A DNA stretch of 64,000 nt from Brachybacterium sp. YJGR34 (GCF_003347015.1 NZ_PNFB01000007.1:102647-166646), one strand, 5' to 3'. Shown: positions 52,227-61,778, numbered from the stretch's first letter. Notes: a model not told the origin generated them from the letters alone. Numbers and translations: made by a program.

Positions 52227-53909
52227 TCAGTCGGTGACGGCTCGGCGCAGGGCGCCGAGGATCGTCTCGGGGTCGTCGGCGAGGTCGATGCCGTGCTGCG
52301 CGCACCACGCGGCGGAGCCGAGGCGGGGATCCGCCAGGCGCAGCCGATAGCCGTGGTCGCGCCCGGCCACGGTGATCGCGTCCCATCCGGCCGAGGGGAC
52401 GCTCCCGCGGTGCGCGGCGATGAGGCCGCCGCGCAGATGGGCGCGCGTGCTCCGCGGAGCGGTGGACAGTGCCTCCTCGACCTCCGCGGGATCCACCATC
52501 GTGGGCGCGGCGCCGGCCGCGCGGAGCTTCTCGAACAGGCCCCGGCCGGGGCGCAGGTCGGAGTACTGCAGGTCGATCATGGCCAGCCGCGGATCGTCCC
52601 ATCCCAGGTCGTGGCGGGCGCGGTAGCGCTCGAGCAGCTGCAGCTTCGCCACCCATTCCACGCGGTCCGCGGCGAGCATCGGATCCTGCTCCAGCAGATC
52701 GAGGATCTCCCGCCAGGCGGTCAGCACCTGCGCGGTCTCCCCGTCGGCGGTGTCGGCGACCGCCTCGATCGCCTCGAGATGGGCCCGCTGGATCTCGAGC
52801 GCCGTCAGGGTGCGGCCATCGGCCAGCGGCACCCGGGTCCGCAGCGAGGGGTCGTGACTGATGGCGTGCACCGCCGCGACCGGATCGGCCAGGCGCAGGT
52901 CCGGGAGGATCGCCCGGCCGCTGCGGTGCTCGGCCTCGAGCGCCGCCAGCATCAGCGAGGTGGTGCCGAGCTTGAGGAAGGTGGACTCCTCGAGCAGGTT
53001 GGCGTCACCGAGGATCACGTGGAGACGGCGGAAGCGCGCGGGGTCCGCGTGCGGCTCGTCGCGCGTGTTCACGAGGGGCCGGTTCAGGGTGGTCTCGAGC
53101 CCCACCTCGGCCTCCATGAAGTCCGCGCGGGAGGAGAGCTGGAAGCCGGGCAGCTGCCCGCGGGTGCCCCGGCCCACCCGGCCGGCGCCCACGAGGACCT
53201 GGCGGGTGGTGAGGAAGGGGAGCATCGCGCCGACCACGCGCTCGAAGGGCACGTCCCGCTCCAGCAGGTAGTTCTCGTGGGTGCCGTAGGAGGAGCCCTG
53301 GCCGTCGGTGTTGTTCTTGTGCAGCGCCACCTCGGGGATCCCCTCGGCCGCGGCGAGGATGCCCATCGCCCGGCGTGCGATCTCCTCGCCGGCGCGGTCG
53401 GCCACCACCGCCTCCCGGGCGCGCAGGACCTCGGGGGCCGAGTACTCGGGGTGGGCGTGGTCCACGTACCAGCGGGCGCCGTTGGTGAGCACGGCGTTGC
53501 CGATCGAGCGCTGCGAGGACCAGACCAGGATCTCCGCGTCGTCGCCCTCGGGGGCGGCCTCGGGCCCCTGCAGCGGGGCGTCGAGGTCGACGCTGGGCAC
53601 GTGCGCGTCGCGCACCTCGTCCGTGAGCTGGCTGGGGTGGGCGGCGGCGCGCTGCATCTCGAAGCCGCGGGCGTCGCGCAGCGGGGTCTCGTCCCCGTAG
53701 TCCCAGCGCACGCGGTGACCGCGCTCCCCCTCGAGGGGATCCAGCAGCGCGTAGGCGCCGACGACCAGGTGGGAGAGGAGGATCGAGCTGCCGGCCCCGG
53801 CGCGGGCACGGTCCTCGAGGTCGGCGTGGAGCACGCCGAACTCGGTCTCCAGTCCCATCACCCGCTCGGTGGTCAGCGACGGGGAGGCGGGGGTCGGCGG
53901 GATGCTCAT
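52227..53909 (-). CDS. dop: Depupylase/Pup deamidase Dop
   Basis: 560 residues. The N-terminus [22 protein letters not shown] carries the metal-binding Glu; it is longer than PafA and has the Dop-loop region near residues 45-85 ([21 protein letters not shown]). [14 protein letters not shown] near 148, [21 protein letters not shown] near 195 and [24 protein letters not shown] near 290 are shared motifs. Dop deamidates Pup-Gln and removes Pup from substrates. It overlaps arc by four bases; pup follows after 12 bases. Confidence 0.96.
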   Translation of the reverse strand: MSIPPTPASPSLTTERVMGLETEFGVLHADLEDRARAGAGSSILLSHLVVGAYALLDPLEGERGHRVRWDYGDETPLRDARGFEMQRAAAHPSQLTDEVRDAHVPSVDLDAPLQGPEAAPEGDDAEILVWSSQRSIGNAVLTNGARWYVDHAHPEYSAPEVLRAREAVVADRAGEEIARRAMGILAAAEGIPEVALHKNNTDGQGSSYGTHENYLLERDVPFERVVGAMLPFLTTRQVLVGAGRVGRGTRGQLPGFQLSSRADFMEAEVGLETTLNRPLVNTRDEPHADPARFRRLHVILGDANLLEESTFLKLGTTSLMLAALEAEHRSGRAILPDLRLADPVAAVHAISHDPSLRTRVPLADGRTLTALEIQRAHLEAIEAVADTADGETAQVLTAWREILDLLEQDPMLAADRVEWVAKLQLLERYRARHDLGWDDPRLAMIDLQYSDLRPGRGLFEKLRAAGAAPTMVDPAEVEEALSTAPRSTRAHLRGGLIAAHRGSVPSAGWDAITVAGRDHGYRLRLADPRLGSAAWCAQHGIDLADDPETILGALRRAVTD

Positions 53910-55495
53910 GCGCCCGCCCCGTCCTCGGCGGCCCCGGCCGGGGCCGACTCGGCGCGGGTGCGGCCCTGCAGCGGGACCACCGCGTCGACCCGTCGGCCGC
54001 GGTGGCCGGAGATCCGCGCCCAGTCCTCGGGATGCGCCGCCGAGGGCATGTCCTCGTTCTCGATGAACTCGGCGGTGATGGCGTCCAGCAGGTGCTGGGA
54101 GGCGACGCCCACGCTGCCGGTGGACAGCTGGTCCTTGACCGCGATCTTCTTCGCGCGGTCGACGATGTTGCGCAGGGTGGCACCGGAGACGAAGTCGCGG
54201 AAGTGCAGGGTCTCGTCGGCGCCGTCGGAGTACTCGACCCGGACGAAGGCGGAGGAGGGCCCCTCGTCGTAGATCTCGTGCACCGCGAGGTCCAGCAGCG
54301 CCTCGCGGTCCTCGCGCAGCGGGATGCCGCCGTCGAGGTACAGGCCGAGGATCTCGCGTCCGGCGCGGGCGTTGGGACGGCGCACCCGGATCTTCACGTC
54401 GAGGCGCCCCGGCCGCAGGATCGCGGGGTCGATCATGTCCTCGCGGTTGGAGGCACCGATGACGATGACGTTGTCGAGCCCCTCCACGCCGTCGATCTCG
54501 GCCAGCAGCTGCGGGACGATCGTGGTCTCCACGTCGCTGGACAGGCCCGTCCCGCGGGTGCGGAACAGCGCCTCCATCTCGTCGAAGAAGATCACCACGG
54601 GATGATCCGCGGCGGCCTTCTCGCGGGCGCGCTCGAAGACCAGGCGGATGGACCGCTCCGTCTCGCCGACGTACTTGTTCAGCAGCTCCGGGCCCTTGAC
54701 GTTGAGGAAGGCCGAGTTCTCGAGCGCCTCGGCGACGCTGACCCCGCGCACCTCGGCGCTGCGGAGCACCAGCTCGTGGGCGACGGCCTTGGCGATCATG
54801 GTCTTCCCGCAGCCGGGCGGGCCGTAGAGCAGCACGCCCTGCGGGGGCCGCAGGCCGTAGGTGCGGTAGAGGTCCTGCTGCAGGAACGGCAGCTCGACGG
54901 CGTCGCGGATCGCCTCGATCTGCTCGCCCAGGCCGCCGATCTGCTCGAAGGAGACGTCGGGGACCTGCTCGAGGACCAGGTCGGTGATCTCGGCGCGATC
55001 GATGCGCTCCAGGACCAGCTGCGCCTTGAGATCCACCAGCACGTGGTCCCCGGGGTGGAGCTGCTCATCCGTGAGCGTGCCCGCGCGGCGCAGCACCCGC
55101 GTGTCGTCGGGGGCGACGGCCACGAGGATGCGGGTATCGGCGAGGGACTCGACCACGGGCACGACGTTGCCGGCGTCCCCCGGCTCCACCGCCTCCACGG
55201 CGGCGAGGGACTCGCTCAGACGCAGCTCGGTGCCCGGGACCAGCGCCTCGAGGTCCAGGCTCGCGGAGGTGGCCACCCGCAGCCGGCGCCCGTTGTGCAG
55301 CACGTCGATGGTCGTGCCCTCGCTGCGACGCAGGAAGGTCGCATACGAGTTGGGCGGATCGCCCACCCGCTCCAGGTCCGCCTTGAGCTCGACGATCTGG
55401 GCGCGGGCCGAGCGCAGCCCGGCGACCAGGCGCTCGTTGTGGGCCGCGAGCTGCTCCAGCTCGGCGGTCATCTCCGCATAGGTCTTCATCGTCAT
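53906..55495 (-). CDS. arc: AAA ATPase forming ring-shaped complexes (ARC/Mpa)
   Basis: 529 residues. An N-terminal coiled coil (about 5-50, Pup-binding in the family) is followed by tandem OB-folds (about 70-190) and one AAA domain: Walker [14 protein letters not shown] near residue 225, Walker [13 protein letters not shown] near 305. Mpa of mycobacteria ends in GQYL, which docks onto the 20S proteasome; this protein instead ends in an Ala/Gly/Glu-rich tail ([13 protein letters not shown]). With prcBA also missing from the locus, it probably unfolds pupylated proteins without feeding a proteasome, as proposed for corynebacterial ARC. It starts 22 bases after trmI. Confidence 0.95.
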   Translation of the reverse strand: MTMKTYAEMTAELEQLAAHNERLVAGLRSARAQIVELKADLERVGDPPNSYATFLRRSEGTTIDVLHNGRRLRVATSASLDLEALVPGTELRLSESLAAVEAVEPGDAGNVVPVVESLADTRILVAVAPDDTRVLRRAGTLTDEQLHPGDHVLVDLKAQLVLERIDRAEITDLVLEQVPDVSFEQIGGLGEQIEAIRDAVELPFLQQDLYRTYGLRPPQGVLLYGPPGCGKTMIAKAVAHELVLRSAEVRGVSVAEALENSAFLNVKGPELLNKYVGETERSIRLVFERAREKAAADHPVVIFFDEMEALFRTRGTGLSSDVETTIVPQLLAEIDGVEGLDNVIVIGASNREDMIDPAILRPGRLDVKIRVRRPNARAGREILGLYLDGGIPLREDREALLDLAVHEIYDEGPSSAFVRVEYSDGADETLHFRDFVSGATLRNIVDRAKKIAVKDQLSTGSVGVASQHLLDAITAEFIENEDMPSAAHPEDWARISGHRGRRVDAVVPLQGRTRAESAPAGAAEDGAGA

Positions 55496-55517
55496 CGTCT
55501 CTCCTCCCCGGGGTCGC

Positions 55518-56588
55518 TCAGCGGTCGCGGCCCTGTCGGATGTCGCGCAGCGCCCGCTTGAGCTTGCGCGGCGCGACCCCGCGCTCCCCCAGGTCCTGCG
55601 GCCCCCACTCGCTGTCCGAGCCGCCGAAGCCGTCGTTGTCGGGATGGCTCAGCTCCTCCTCGCCGCGGGACCCGGGGGCCGGACGCGTGTGGCGGGTCAG
55701 CGCCCGGGTGCCGTGGGCCGTGCGGCGGGCGGTGAGCAGGAAGCCGGTATGGGCGTTCATGCGGTGCTCGGGGCGCACGGCGAGCCCCTCGAGGTGCCAG
55801 GGCCGCACGAAGGACTCCCAGGCGTAGGGCTCGGTGAACTCGCCGTGGTCGCGGAGCGCCTCCGCGGTGCGGGAGAGCTGCGTGACGGTGGCGACGTAGG
55901 CGAGGTACACCCCGCCGGAGACCAGCACCTCGGCGGCGGCGTCCACGCACTCCCAGGGGGCGAGCATGTCCAGCACCACGCGGTCCACCGCCGGCCCCTC
56001 CGGGCAGAGCGTGGGGGCGACCTCCTGGAAGTCGCCGACGCTCAGCTGCCAGGACGGGTGCTCGGCGCCGAAGAAGGTCTCGACGTTCTCGCGCGCGACC
56101 TCGGCGAAGTCCTCGCGCCGCTCGATCGAGTGGACGCTGCCCTCGGGGCCCACGGCGCGCAGCAGCGCCGTGGTCAGCCCTCCGGAGCCGACGCCCGCCT
56201 CGAGCACCCGCGCCCCGGGGAAGATGTCCCCCCACATGAGGATCTGCGCGGAGTCCTTGGGGTAGATGATCGCCGCGCCGCGGGGCATCGAGAGCATGTA
56301 GTCGGCGTACAGCGGGCGCAGCGCCTGGTAGCGGGTGCCGCGGCTGTCCTCGACCACCACGCCGTCCTCGGCACCGATCAGCTGGTCGTGGCGGAGCACG
56401 CCGCGGTGGGTGTGGAACTCGCCCCCGGGCCTCAGGGTGATCGTGTGCAGGCGGTTCTTGGCATCGGCCAGCTGGACCTTGTCGCCCAGGTCGAAGGGGC
56501 CGGTGCGATCCAGGCCGCGCCGGGGCGCTCGGGGCGCGGGAGCCTGCGCTCCGTCGCGAGGGGCGGACGGCTGCGGCTGATCTGTCAT
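55518..56588 (-). CDS. trmI: tRNA (adenine-58-N1)-methyltransferase TrmI
   Basis: 356 residues from ATG 56588 (MTDQPQ). An ATG four codons earlier overlaps TATGCT, a -10 seven bases upstream of this start, so it is rejected. The N-terminal domain [41 protein letters not shown] is TrmI-specific. [39 protein letters not shown] near residue 110 binds the substrate and SAM; DMLAPWE near 200 is the NPPY-equivalent. It methylates A58 in the tRNA T-loop. It heads the arc-dop-pup-pafA series, a common actinobacterial order. The tail is Arg-rich. Confidence 0.95.
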   Translation of the reverse strand: MTDQPQPSAPRDGAQAPAPRAPRRGLDRTGPFDLGDKVQLADAKNRLHTITLRPGGEFHTHRGVLRHDQLIGAEDGVVVEDSRGTRYQALRPLYADYMLSMPRGAAIIYPKDSAQILMWGDIFPGARVLEAGVGSGGLTTALLRAVGPEGSVHSIERREDFAEVARENVETFFGAEHPSWQLSVGDFQEVAPTLCPEGPAVDRVVLDMLAPWECVDAAAEVLVSGGVYLAYVATVTQLSRTAEALRDHGEFTEPYAWESFVRPWHLEGLAVRPEHRMNAHTGFLLTARRTAHGTRALTRHTRPAPGSRGEEELSHPDNDGFGGSDSEWGPQDLGERGVAPRKLKRALRDIRQGRDR

Positions 56589-56631
56589 GCGTTCCAGCAT
56601 ATGGGGTGTTCCCAGAGGTGGCGCCCGCTGT

Positions 56632-57750
56632 TCACCGTCCGCGCAGGAGCGCGTTGACCTCGGCGCTCATGATTACACCGAGCGGCCGGCCGTCGGCCCC
56701 CATGACGAGGTACACGGGAGCGGGCCGCGAGAGCATCGCGGAGACCAGATCGTCGCCCCGCAGCGTCTGCGGCAGGGCGACCACCTCCCCCATCGGGCCG
56801 GTGACCGCGCTGACGGGCGTCTCCGCTCGCCGGGGAGCGGGCACGGCCGCGGCGGCCTCCGCCTGGATGCGATGGGCGCGACCGAGGTGTCCGGGTGACC
56901 GGCCGCCCGCCTCCAGGACCAGCACGTCGTCGTAGTCGGCGCCGGAGTCGAGCTCGGCGAGGGGCAGCTCGGGTGGGACGACCCGCATCGGCCGGGCGAG
57001 CGCGGCGGCGTCGAGGGCCCGGACGCGCTGCTGCACGCGGGCGCCCTCGAGCGCGCGGGAGGCACCCTGCCAGAGCATCCCGGCGATGAGCATCGCCCAG
57101 ACCAGGGTGAGCAGGGAGACGCTCCCGGCCCCGCCGGAGCGCATGATCCGCCACAGCGGCAGCGCGACCACCGCGACGGCGATGGCCCGGCCGATCCACG
57201 CCGTGACCCGCGTCCCCCGCAGCGGATCGCGCAGCACGGCGCCCAGCAGGGACTCCAGCGCCCGCCCGCCGTCCATCGGCAGCCCGGGCAGCAGGTTGAA
57301 CAGGGCCAGGGCGATGTTCAGCCAGGCGCTGAAGGACCAGAAGGTGGCGGCGGCACCGCCGGGGGCGGTGAGCGGGACGGCCGCGGTGGCCAGCAGCGCC
57401 AGCAGGGCGTTGCTCGCCGGCCCCGCCAGCGAGATCAGCACCGAGCCGAGGGCGGACATGCGCCCGGCGCGGTACTGGGTGTGCCCGCCCCAGAGGGTCA
57501 GCGCGATGTGGTCGACCCGACCGCCGAAGGCACGGGCGACGACGGCATGGGCGACCTCGTGCACGAGCACCGAGACGATCATGAACAGGCCGATCCCCAC
57601 CGCCAGCAGCACGGCAGCGCCGGGGTCGGTGCGACCGCCGGCGCTGAGCGCCGGATACATGATCACCGCGAGCAGGAGCACCGTCACCAGCGTGCCGGGG
57701 CTCACACGGATCGGCGGCAGCGTGCCCAGGCGCAGCTCGGGGCTCTTCAT
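56632..57750 (-). CDS. Site-2 protease (M50) with CBS domain
   Basis: 372 residues from ATG 57750 behind GGAGGAG. It is a membrane metalloprotease: zinc motif HEVAH (H64, E65, H68) in the second helix and LLPGLPMDGG (D160) in the fourth. About six helices precede a cytosolic C-terminal part (residues 240-372) that resembles paired CBS modules, ending PVYLVMGADGRPLGVIMSAEVNALL. This is the SpoIVFB-like subgroup, which cleaves membrane-bound regulators and responds to nucleotides through CBS domains. The substrate is unknown. Confidence 0.9.
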   Translation of the reverse strand: MKSPELRLGTLPPIRVSPGTLVTVLLLAVIMYPALSAGGRTDPGAAVLLAVGIGLFMIVSVLVHEVAHAVVARAFGGRVDHIALTLWGGHTQYRAGRMSALGSVLISLAGPASNALLALLATAAVPLTAPGGAAATFWSFSAWLNIALALFNLLPGLPMDGGRALESLLGAVLRDPLRGTRVTAWIGRAIAVAVVALPLWRIMRSGGAGSVSLLTLVWAMLIAGMLWQGASRALEGARVQQRVRALDAAALARPMRVVPPELPLAELDSGADYDDVLVLEAGGRSPGHLGRAHRIQAEAAAAVPAPRRAETPVSAVTGPMGEVVALPQTLRGDDLVSAMLSRPAPVYLVMGADGRPLGVIMSAEVNALLRGR

Positions 57751-57864
57751 CGATGGTCTCCTCCGTGCCCGGGCCGACGGGTGCCGGGCAGGGCGAGGAT
57801 AACCGGTGCTCCTGCACCCGACCTCCGCGGCCCCGCACCCGGGCTCCTCGGAGGTCGACGAGCC

Positions 57865-57870
57865 TATGAT
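57865..57870 (+). promoter_or_regulatory. -10 TATGAT, leaderless promoter of the PAC2 gene
   Basis: TATGAT ends six bases before ATG 57877. GGAG lies two bases before the start, too close to serve as a ribosome site. Confidence 0.62.
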
Positions 57871-57876
57871 GGAGTG

Positions 57877-58686
57877 ATGAGTCGAATCGCCATCACGGCT
57901 TTCAGCGGATGGAACGACGCGGGCGAGGCCGCCACCGGGGTGATCGAGCATCTGCTGGAGGTGTGGCCCTCGCGGCCGGTCGGCGCCGTCGACGCCGAGG
58001 AGTTCGTGGATCTCCAGGTCTATCGTCCCGAGATCCGCACCACCGAGGACGGCCTGCGGGTCGTGGACTGGCCGGACACGCAGCTGCGCCTGGTGACACC
58101 GCCGCGCGGCCCCGAGATCGTCACGGTCATGGGGCCGGAGCCCTCGCTGCGCTGGAAGCGCTTCGCGGACGAGGTCCTCGAACAGCTGCAGATCCTCGAC
58201 GTGACGGCGGTGATCTCGCTCGGTGCGCTGCTCGCGGACTCGCCCCACACCCGCCCGCTGCCGGTCTCCGCCCAGGTGGAGCCGGTCGCCGCGCAGAGGG
58301 TGGACGACTCCGAGCTGTACTCGGGACCGATCGGGGTGCCGACGGTCCTGGCGCGCCGCACCGCGAGCGCGGGGATGCGCACCACGAGCATCTGGGTGCA
58401 GGTCCCCCACTACGTCTCCCAGAACGCCTCCCCCAAGGCGGTGCTGGGCCTGCTGCGTGAGCTCCAGGACCTGGTCAGCGCCCCGATCCCGCTCGAGGAG
58501 CTGGTCGAGGACGCCGAGGCCTGGGAGCGCGGGGTCGATGAGCTGGCCCGCACGGACGACGACGTCGCCGAGTACGTGCGGCGGCTCGAGCGCGCTCAGG
58601 ACGCCGCCGGTCTCCCCGAGGCCAGCGGCGATGCGATCGCCCGGGAGTTCGAGCAGTTCCTGCGCCGACGCCGCGAGGCGGAGTGA
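57877..58686 (+). CDS. PAC2 family protein
   Basis: 269 residues. AFSGWNDAGEAATGVIEHLLE at the start, IVTVMGPEPSLRWKRFADEVLEQL near residue 85, and VISLGALLADSPHTRPLPV near 110 are PAC2 motifs (the proteasome assembly chaperone-like fold, related to purine nucleoside phosphorylases). VPTVLARRTASAGMRTTSIWVQVPHYV follows, then a helical C-terminus with acidic residues. The actinobacterial members are of unknown function; PAC2 in eukaryotes helps build 20S proteasomes. It is divergent from the site-2 protease and convergent with mshC. Confidence 0.9.
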   Translation: MSRIAITAFSGWNDAGEAATGVIEHLLEVWPSRPVGAVDAEEFVDLQVYRPEIRTTEDGLRVVDWPDTQLRLVTPPRGPEIVTVMGPEPSLRWKRFADEVLEQLQILDVTAVISLGALLADSPHTRPLPVSAQVEPVAAQRVDDSELYSGPIGVPTVLARRTASAGMRTTSIWVQVPHYVSQNASPKAVLGLLRELQDLVSAPIPLEELVEDAEAWERGVDELARTDDDVAEYVRRLERAQDAAGLPEASGDAIAREFEQFLRRRREAE

Positions 58687-58691
58687 GCCCG

Positions 58692-58728
58692 GCGCGCCCC
58701 GGGCGGGGCGCCTCCGCCCCGGGCGCGC
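58692..58728. terminator. Hairpin between convergent PAC2 and mshC genes
   Basis: 58692-58706 pairs with 58714-58728 over 15 positions with one C-C mismatch and a 7-base loop, starting five bases after the PAC2 stop codon. GC-only stem, no T-run. Confidence 0.7.
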
Positions 58729-58731
58729 GCC

Positions 58732-59988
58732 TCAGCGGAGGTCGAGGCCGAACAGCGCGTCGACCGCGGCCGTGACGTCCCCCGGGGCCCCGGCCTCCGC
58801 GGCTCCCCGCACCGCCGCGCCGGGCTCCTCACCGCGCGCCCAGCGGTCGAGCACCTCGAGGGCCGTGGGGGTGTCCAGGTCGTCGCGCAGCGCGGCGCGC
58901 AGCTCCGCGACCGCAGCCGGGTCCTGGTCTCCACGGCGGGAGGCTGCCCGATAGCTCTCCAGGCGCCGGCCGGCGAGAGCGAGCTCCTCCTCGGACCAGG
59001 CCCAGTCCGTGCGGTAGTGATGGGCCATGAGCACCAGCCGGACCGCCATGGGATCCACGCCGTCGCGGACCAGCCGATGGACGAAGACCAGGTTGCCCAG
59101 CGACTTGCTCATCTTCTCGCCCTCGTGGGCGACCATCCCGCTGTGCACGTAGCAGCTCGCGAAAGGGCGCCCCAGGGCGACCGCATGGGCCGCGCTGAGG
59201 TCGTGATGCGGGAAGACGAGGTCGCTCCCGCCGGCCTGCACGTCGAAGGGCAGGCCGAGGCCGTCCTGGGCGATGCACACGCACTCCACGTGCCAGCCGG
59301 GCCGTCCGCGGCCCAGCTCCCCCGCCTCCCAGGCGGGCTCGCCGGCGCGCTCGGCCCGCCAGAGCAGCGGATCGAAGGGCCCGCGCTTGCCGGGGCGCTC
59401 GGGATCCCCGCCCCGCTCGGCGAAGACCTCCAGCATCTGCTCCTCGGTCCAGCCGGAGACGTCGCCGAGGGCGCCGTCGACGGCGAGATCCAGATACCAG
59501 TCGGGACCGTCGGCCGCCTCGTCCTGCAGCGGATAGGCGCGGCCGCGCTCGCGCAGGGCCTGCACGGCGGCGATGATGTCGTCCATCGACTCGCTGACGG
59601 AGCGGTACGTCTCCGGGGCGATGACGCGCAGCGCCTCCATGTCCTCGGCGAAGAGCGCGACCTGGGAGGCGGCGAGCTCCCGCCAGTCCACGCCGTCGCG
59701 GTCCGCGCGCTCCAGCAGCGGGTCGTCCACGTCGGTGACGTTCTGCGCGACCTCCACCTCGTAGCCCGTGTCGCGCAGCGCGCGACGCATGAGATCGGCG
59801 GCGTGGTAGGTCGCCGCATGCCCCAGATGCGTGGCGTCGTACGGGGTGATCCCGCAGACGTAGAGCCGGGCGCGCCCCGGGGTCATCGGCACGACGGGCC
59901 CGAGGCGGCCGGTCCGGGTGTCATGGAGCCGGAGCGGCAGGCCGGAGGCGGGGAGCGGGGTCAGCGACGGGGAGGTCCAGGAATGCAC
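58732..59988 (-). CDS. mshC: Cysteine:1-D-myo-inosityl 2-amino-2-deoxy-alpha-D-glucopyranoside ligase MshC
   Basis: 418 residues, shorter than cysteinyl-tRNA synthetase because the anticodon-binding region is missing. YVCGITPYDATHLGHAATY near residue 43 has the zinc-binding Cys and the HIGH-like HLGH, WHVECVCIAQDGLGLPFDVQAGGSDLVFPHHD near 230 is the zinc/cysteinyl-adenylate site, and EKMSKSLGN near 292 is the KMSKS loop. It joins cysteine to GlcN-Ins in mycothiol synthesis. The order with PAC2 and uppP is typical of actinobacteria. Start GTG 59988 is leaderless. Confidence 0.95.
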   Translation of the reverse strand: MHSWTSPSLTPLPASGLPLRLHDTRTGRLGPVVPMTPGRARLYVCGITPYDATHLGHAATYHAADLMRRALRDTGYEVEVAQNVTDVDDPLLERADRDGVDWRELAASQVALFAEDMEALRVIAPETYRSVSESMDDIIAAVQALRERGRAYPLQDEAADGPDWYLDLAVDGALGDVSGWTEEQMLEVFAERGGDPERPGKRGPFDPLLWRAERAGEPAWEAGELGRGRPGWHVECVCIAQDGLGLPFDVQAGGSDLVFPHHDLSAAHAVALGRPFASCYVHSGMVAHEGEKMSKSLGNLVFVHRLVRDGVDPMAVRLVLMAHHYRTDWAWSEEELALAGRRLESYRAASRRGDQDPAAVAELRAALRDDLDTPTALEVLDRWARGEEPGAAVRGAAEAGAPGDVTAAVDALFGLDLR

Positions 59989-59994
59989 CCGTCG

Positions 59995-60000
59995 ATCATA
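59995..60000 (-). promoter_or_regulatory. -10 TATGAT, leaderless promoter of mshC
   Basis: On the minus strand TATGAT, then CGACGG, then GTG 59988. The hexamer lies in the 33 bases after the uppP stop codon, giving mshC its own promoter. Confidence 0.62.
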
Positions 60001-60021
60001 CGGTCCGGCACCGTCCCGGGA

Positions 60022-60894
60022 TCAGGCGCCGCCCAGCGGGTCCACCGCGCCGAAGCCCAGCAGTGCGAGCAGCACCACACCGGCCACGATGCGGTAGATC
60101 ACGAAGATCGCGTACGAGTGGTTCTCGATGATCCGCATGAACCAGACGATCACCGTGTAGCCGACGCCGAAGGCGACCGCCGTGGCGACGATGATCGCCA
60201 TCAGCGACGGCTCGCCGGCGGCGGCCGCCGCGGCACGTCCGTCGGCGGTCAAGAGGATCGGGACCTCCTTGACGGCCTTGTAGAGGCCGGAGGCGAACAC
60301 CGCGGGCACCGCGAGCAGGAAGGCGTACCGGGCGGCGGCCTGGCGGGTGTAGCCCATCAGCAGTCCGGCGGTGATGGTGCCGCCGGAGCGCGAGACGCCC
60401 GGGATGAGGGCGAGGGCCTGGGCGAAGCCGAATAGGATGCCGTCGCGGACGCTCAGCTCCGTGAGCTCCTTGCGGCGCGGGGCGATGCGGTCCGCCACGC
60501 CCAGCAGGATCCCGAACAGGATCAGCATCGCCGCCGTGATGTACAGGTTGCGCAGGGAGTGGTCGATCTGGTCCTCGAAGGCCAGGCCCAGCACGCCGAT
60601 CGGGATCGACCCGATGATCACCAGCCAGCCCATCCGCACATCGGGGTCCGAGCGCGGGACCTTCCCGACCAGCGACCGGCACCACTTGCCGATGATCCGC
60701 GTGATGTCCTTCCAGAAGTAGATGAGGACCGCGGTCTCGGTGCCCAGCTGGATGATCGCGGTGAACGCCGCGCCGGGGTCCTGTCCGGGGTTCAGCAGCT
60801 CGCCGACCACCCGCACGTGCGCGCTCGAGGAGATCGGCAGGAATTCGCTCAGGCCCTGGACCAGGCCCAGGATGACCGCCTCGATGAAGGACAT
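60022..60894 (-). CDS. uppP: Undecaprenyl-diphosphatase UppP (BacA)
   Basis: 290 residues with about eight membrane helices. The two family motifs are [17 protein letters not shown] near residue 10 (with the catalytic Glu and Ser) and [13 protein letters not shown] near 165 (Arg and Ser). It dephosphorylates undecaprenyl diphosphate to recycle the lipid carrier of peptidoglycan synthesis and gives low-level bacitracin resistance. ATG 60894 follows GAGGAG. The 5' leader has an 8-bp hairpin at 60924-60943. Confidence 0.96.
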   Translation of the reverse strand: MSFIEAVILGLVQGLSEFLPISSSAHVRVVGELLNPGQDPGAAFTAIIQLGTETAVLIYFWKDITRIIGKWCRSLVGKVPRSDPDVRMGWLVIIGSIPIGVLGLAFEDQIDHSLRNLYITAAMLILFGILLGVADRIAPRRKELTELSVRDGILFGFAQALALIPGVSRSGGTITAGLLMGYTRQAAARYAFLLAVPAVFASGLYKAVKEVPILLTADGRAAAAAAGEPSLMAIIVATAVAFGVGYTVIVWFMRIIENHSYAIFVIYRIVAGVVLLALLGFGAVDPLGGA

Positions 60895-60923
60895 GGAGAC
60901 TCCTCGGAGAACTGTTCGGGGTG

Positions 60924-60943
60924 CTCGGGGACGAGTCCCCGAG
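60924..60943 (-). other. Small hairpin in the uppP leader
   Basis: CTCGGGGA (60924-60931) and TCCCCGAG (60936-60943) form a perfect 8-bp stem with a 4-base loop, 30 bases upstream of the uppP ATG. It could be an mRNA-stabilising structure or a remnant terminator; no regulator is recognised. Confidence 0.4.
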
Positions 60944-60976
60944 GTGGTCGCGCATCGCGCGGCCCCGCACAGAGTA

Positions 60977-61007
60977 CGCGGCGCCCGGCCGATGGCCGGG
61001 CGCCGCG
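60977..61007 (-). terminator. Hairpin after the acidic-tail gene
   Basis: A 14-bp perfect stem (60977-60990 with 60994-61007) with a 3-base loop lies 49 bases beyond the stop codon of the leftward acidic-tail gene and before uppP. No T-run. Confidence 0.7.
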
Positions 61008-61055
61008 CAGCGGAGCAATGGTGAAGACGACGTGCAGATCCGGTGAGGCGGCCCC

Positions 61056-61367
61056 TCAGCGATCGTCCTGGTCGTCGTCCTCCTCGTCGAAGTCGTCGTC
61101 CTCGTCCTCGTCGTCCTCGAAATCGTCGAGGTCGTCGAAGTCGTCGTCGTCCTCATCATCGTCGTCCCCGTCGAAGACGATCAGCGGGGTCGCGATGTCG
61201 TACGCGTCGAACAGCGCGTCGTCATAGGTGTCGAAGGCCGTGGCGAGCTGCTCGGTCGCGGCCTCCAGTGCGGGGTCGTCGTCACCGCGGGACGCGGCGG
61301 CGGCCTCGTAGTGGCGTTCGAGGGCAGCGATCAGCGCAGCGAGTGCTGAGCGAGGATCCGTGTTCAT
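61056..61367 (-). CDS. Small protein with Asp/Glu-rich tail, function unknown
   Basis: 103 residues. The first 68 residues are helical ([22 protein letters not shown] ... [27 protein letters not shown]); the last 35 are almost only Asp and Glu with a few Phe and Leu. Relatives in actinobacteria are often labelled primosomal or DNA primase-like, but no such motif can be seen here. Such acidic tails can mimic DNA or bind basic proteins; this is speculation. ATG 61367 is leaderless. Confidence 0.7.
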   Translation of the reverse strand: MNTDPRSALAALIAALERHYEAAAASRGDDDPALEAATEQLATAFDTYDDALFDAYDIATPLIVFDGDDDDEDDDDFDDLDDFEDDEDEDDDFDEEDDDQDDR

Positions 61368-61373
61368 GACTGG

Positions 61374-61379
61374 ACCGTA
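61374..61379 (-). promoter_or_regulatory. -10 TACGGT, leaderless promoter of the acidic-tail gene
   Basis: On the minus strand TACGGT, then CCAGTC, then ATG 61367. No ribosome site is present. Confidence 0.58.
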
Positions 61380-61499
61380 CCGCGTCCGACGGCAGAATGG
61401 ACAGAGGATTCGGTGAAGCCATGGTCACGAATCCGTCGTGCTCCCCGCCGCCGAGCGGAGCACGGCTTCCGCAGGTCATCGCGCACAGGAGGAAATCCG

Positions 61500-61778
61500 T
61501 TGATCCGCCCCCGCACACCGCTCGTCGCGAGCGTCCAGCACGTGGCAGACCCCCGCGGCTGGAGCGACCTCCCGGTCGAACGGGGGCGACGCGCGGAGGA
61601 CTACGAGTTCCAGATCATCACCGTGCCGCGAGGCACCACCGTGGGGCAGGTCCGGGCCGAGCTCGCCGAGCAGGCGGAGTACGGACGCTGGGAGCACGCC
61701 CGCACCCGGCGGTATCACGGCGGCGGCCGGCGCGTGTGGATGCGCCGACGCATCATCCGGGTCAGCTCGACCCTGTAG
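61500..61778 (+). CDS. DUF5703 family protein, TTG start
   Basis: 92 residues. The frame is open from GTG 61413, but AGGAGG at 61487-61492 lies seven bases before TTG 61500 and is the only strong ribosome site, so TTG is chosen. The family core is EDYEFQIITVPRGTTVGQVRAELAEQAEYGRWEHARTRRYHGG, ending in a basic WMRRRIIRV strand. DUF5703 proteins are small, widespread in actinobacteria and uncharacterised. It lies downstream of the divergent acidic-tail gene. Confidence 0.78.
   Translation: MIRPRTPLVASVQHVADPRGWSDLPVERGRRAEDYEFQIITVPRGTTVGQVRAELAEQAEYGRWEHARTRRYHGGGRRVWMRRRIIRVSSTL

Noticed and set aside
56589..56600. ATG 56600 as the trmI start (MLERM)
   Set aside because: It overlaps the TATGCT -10 element, so it would not be in the transcript predicted from that promoter.
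61413..61499. GTG 61413 as the start of the DUF5703 gene
   Set aside because: No ribosome site or suitably spaced -10 precedes it, while TTG 61500 has a perfect AGGAGG.
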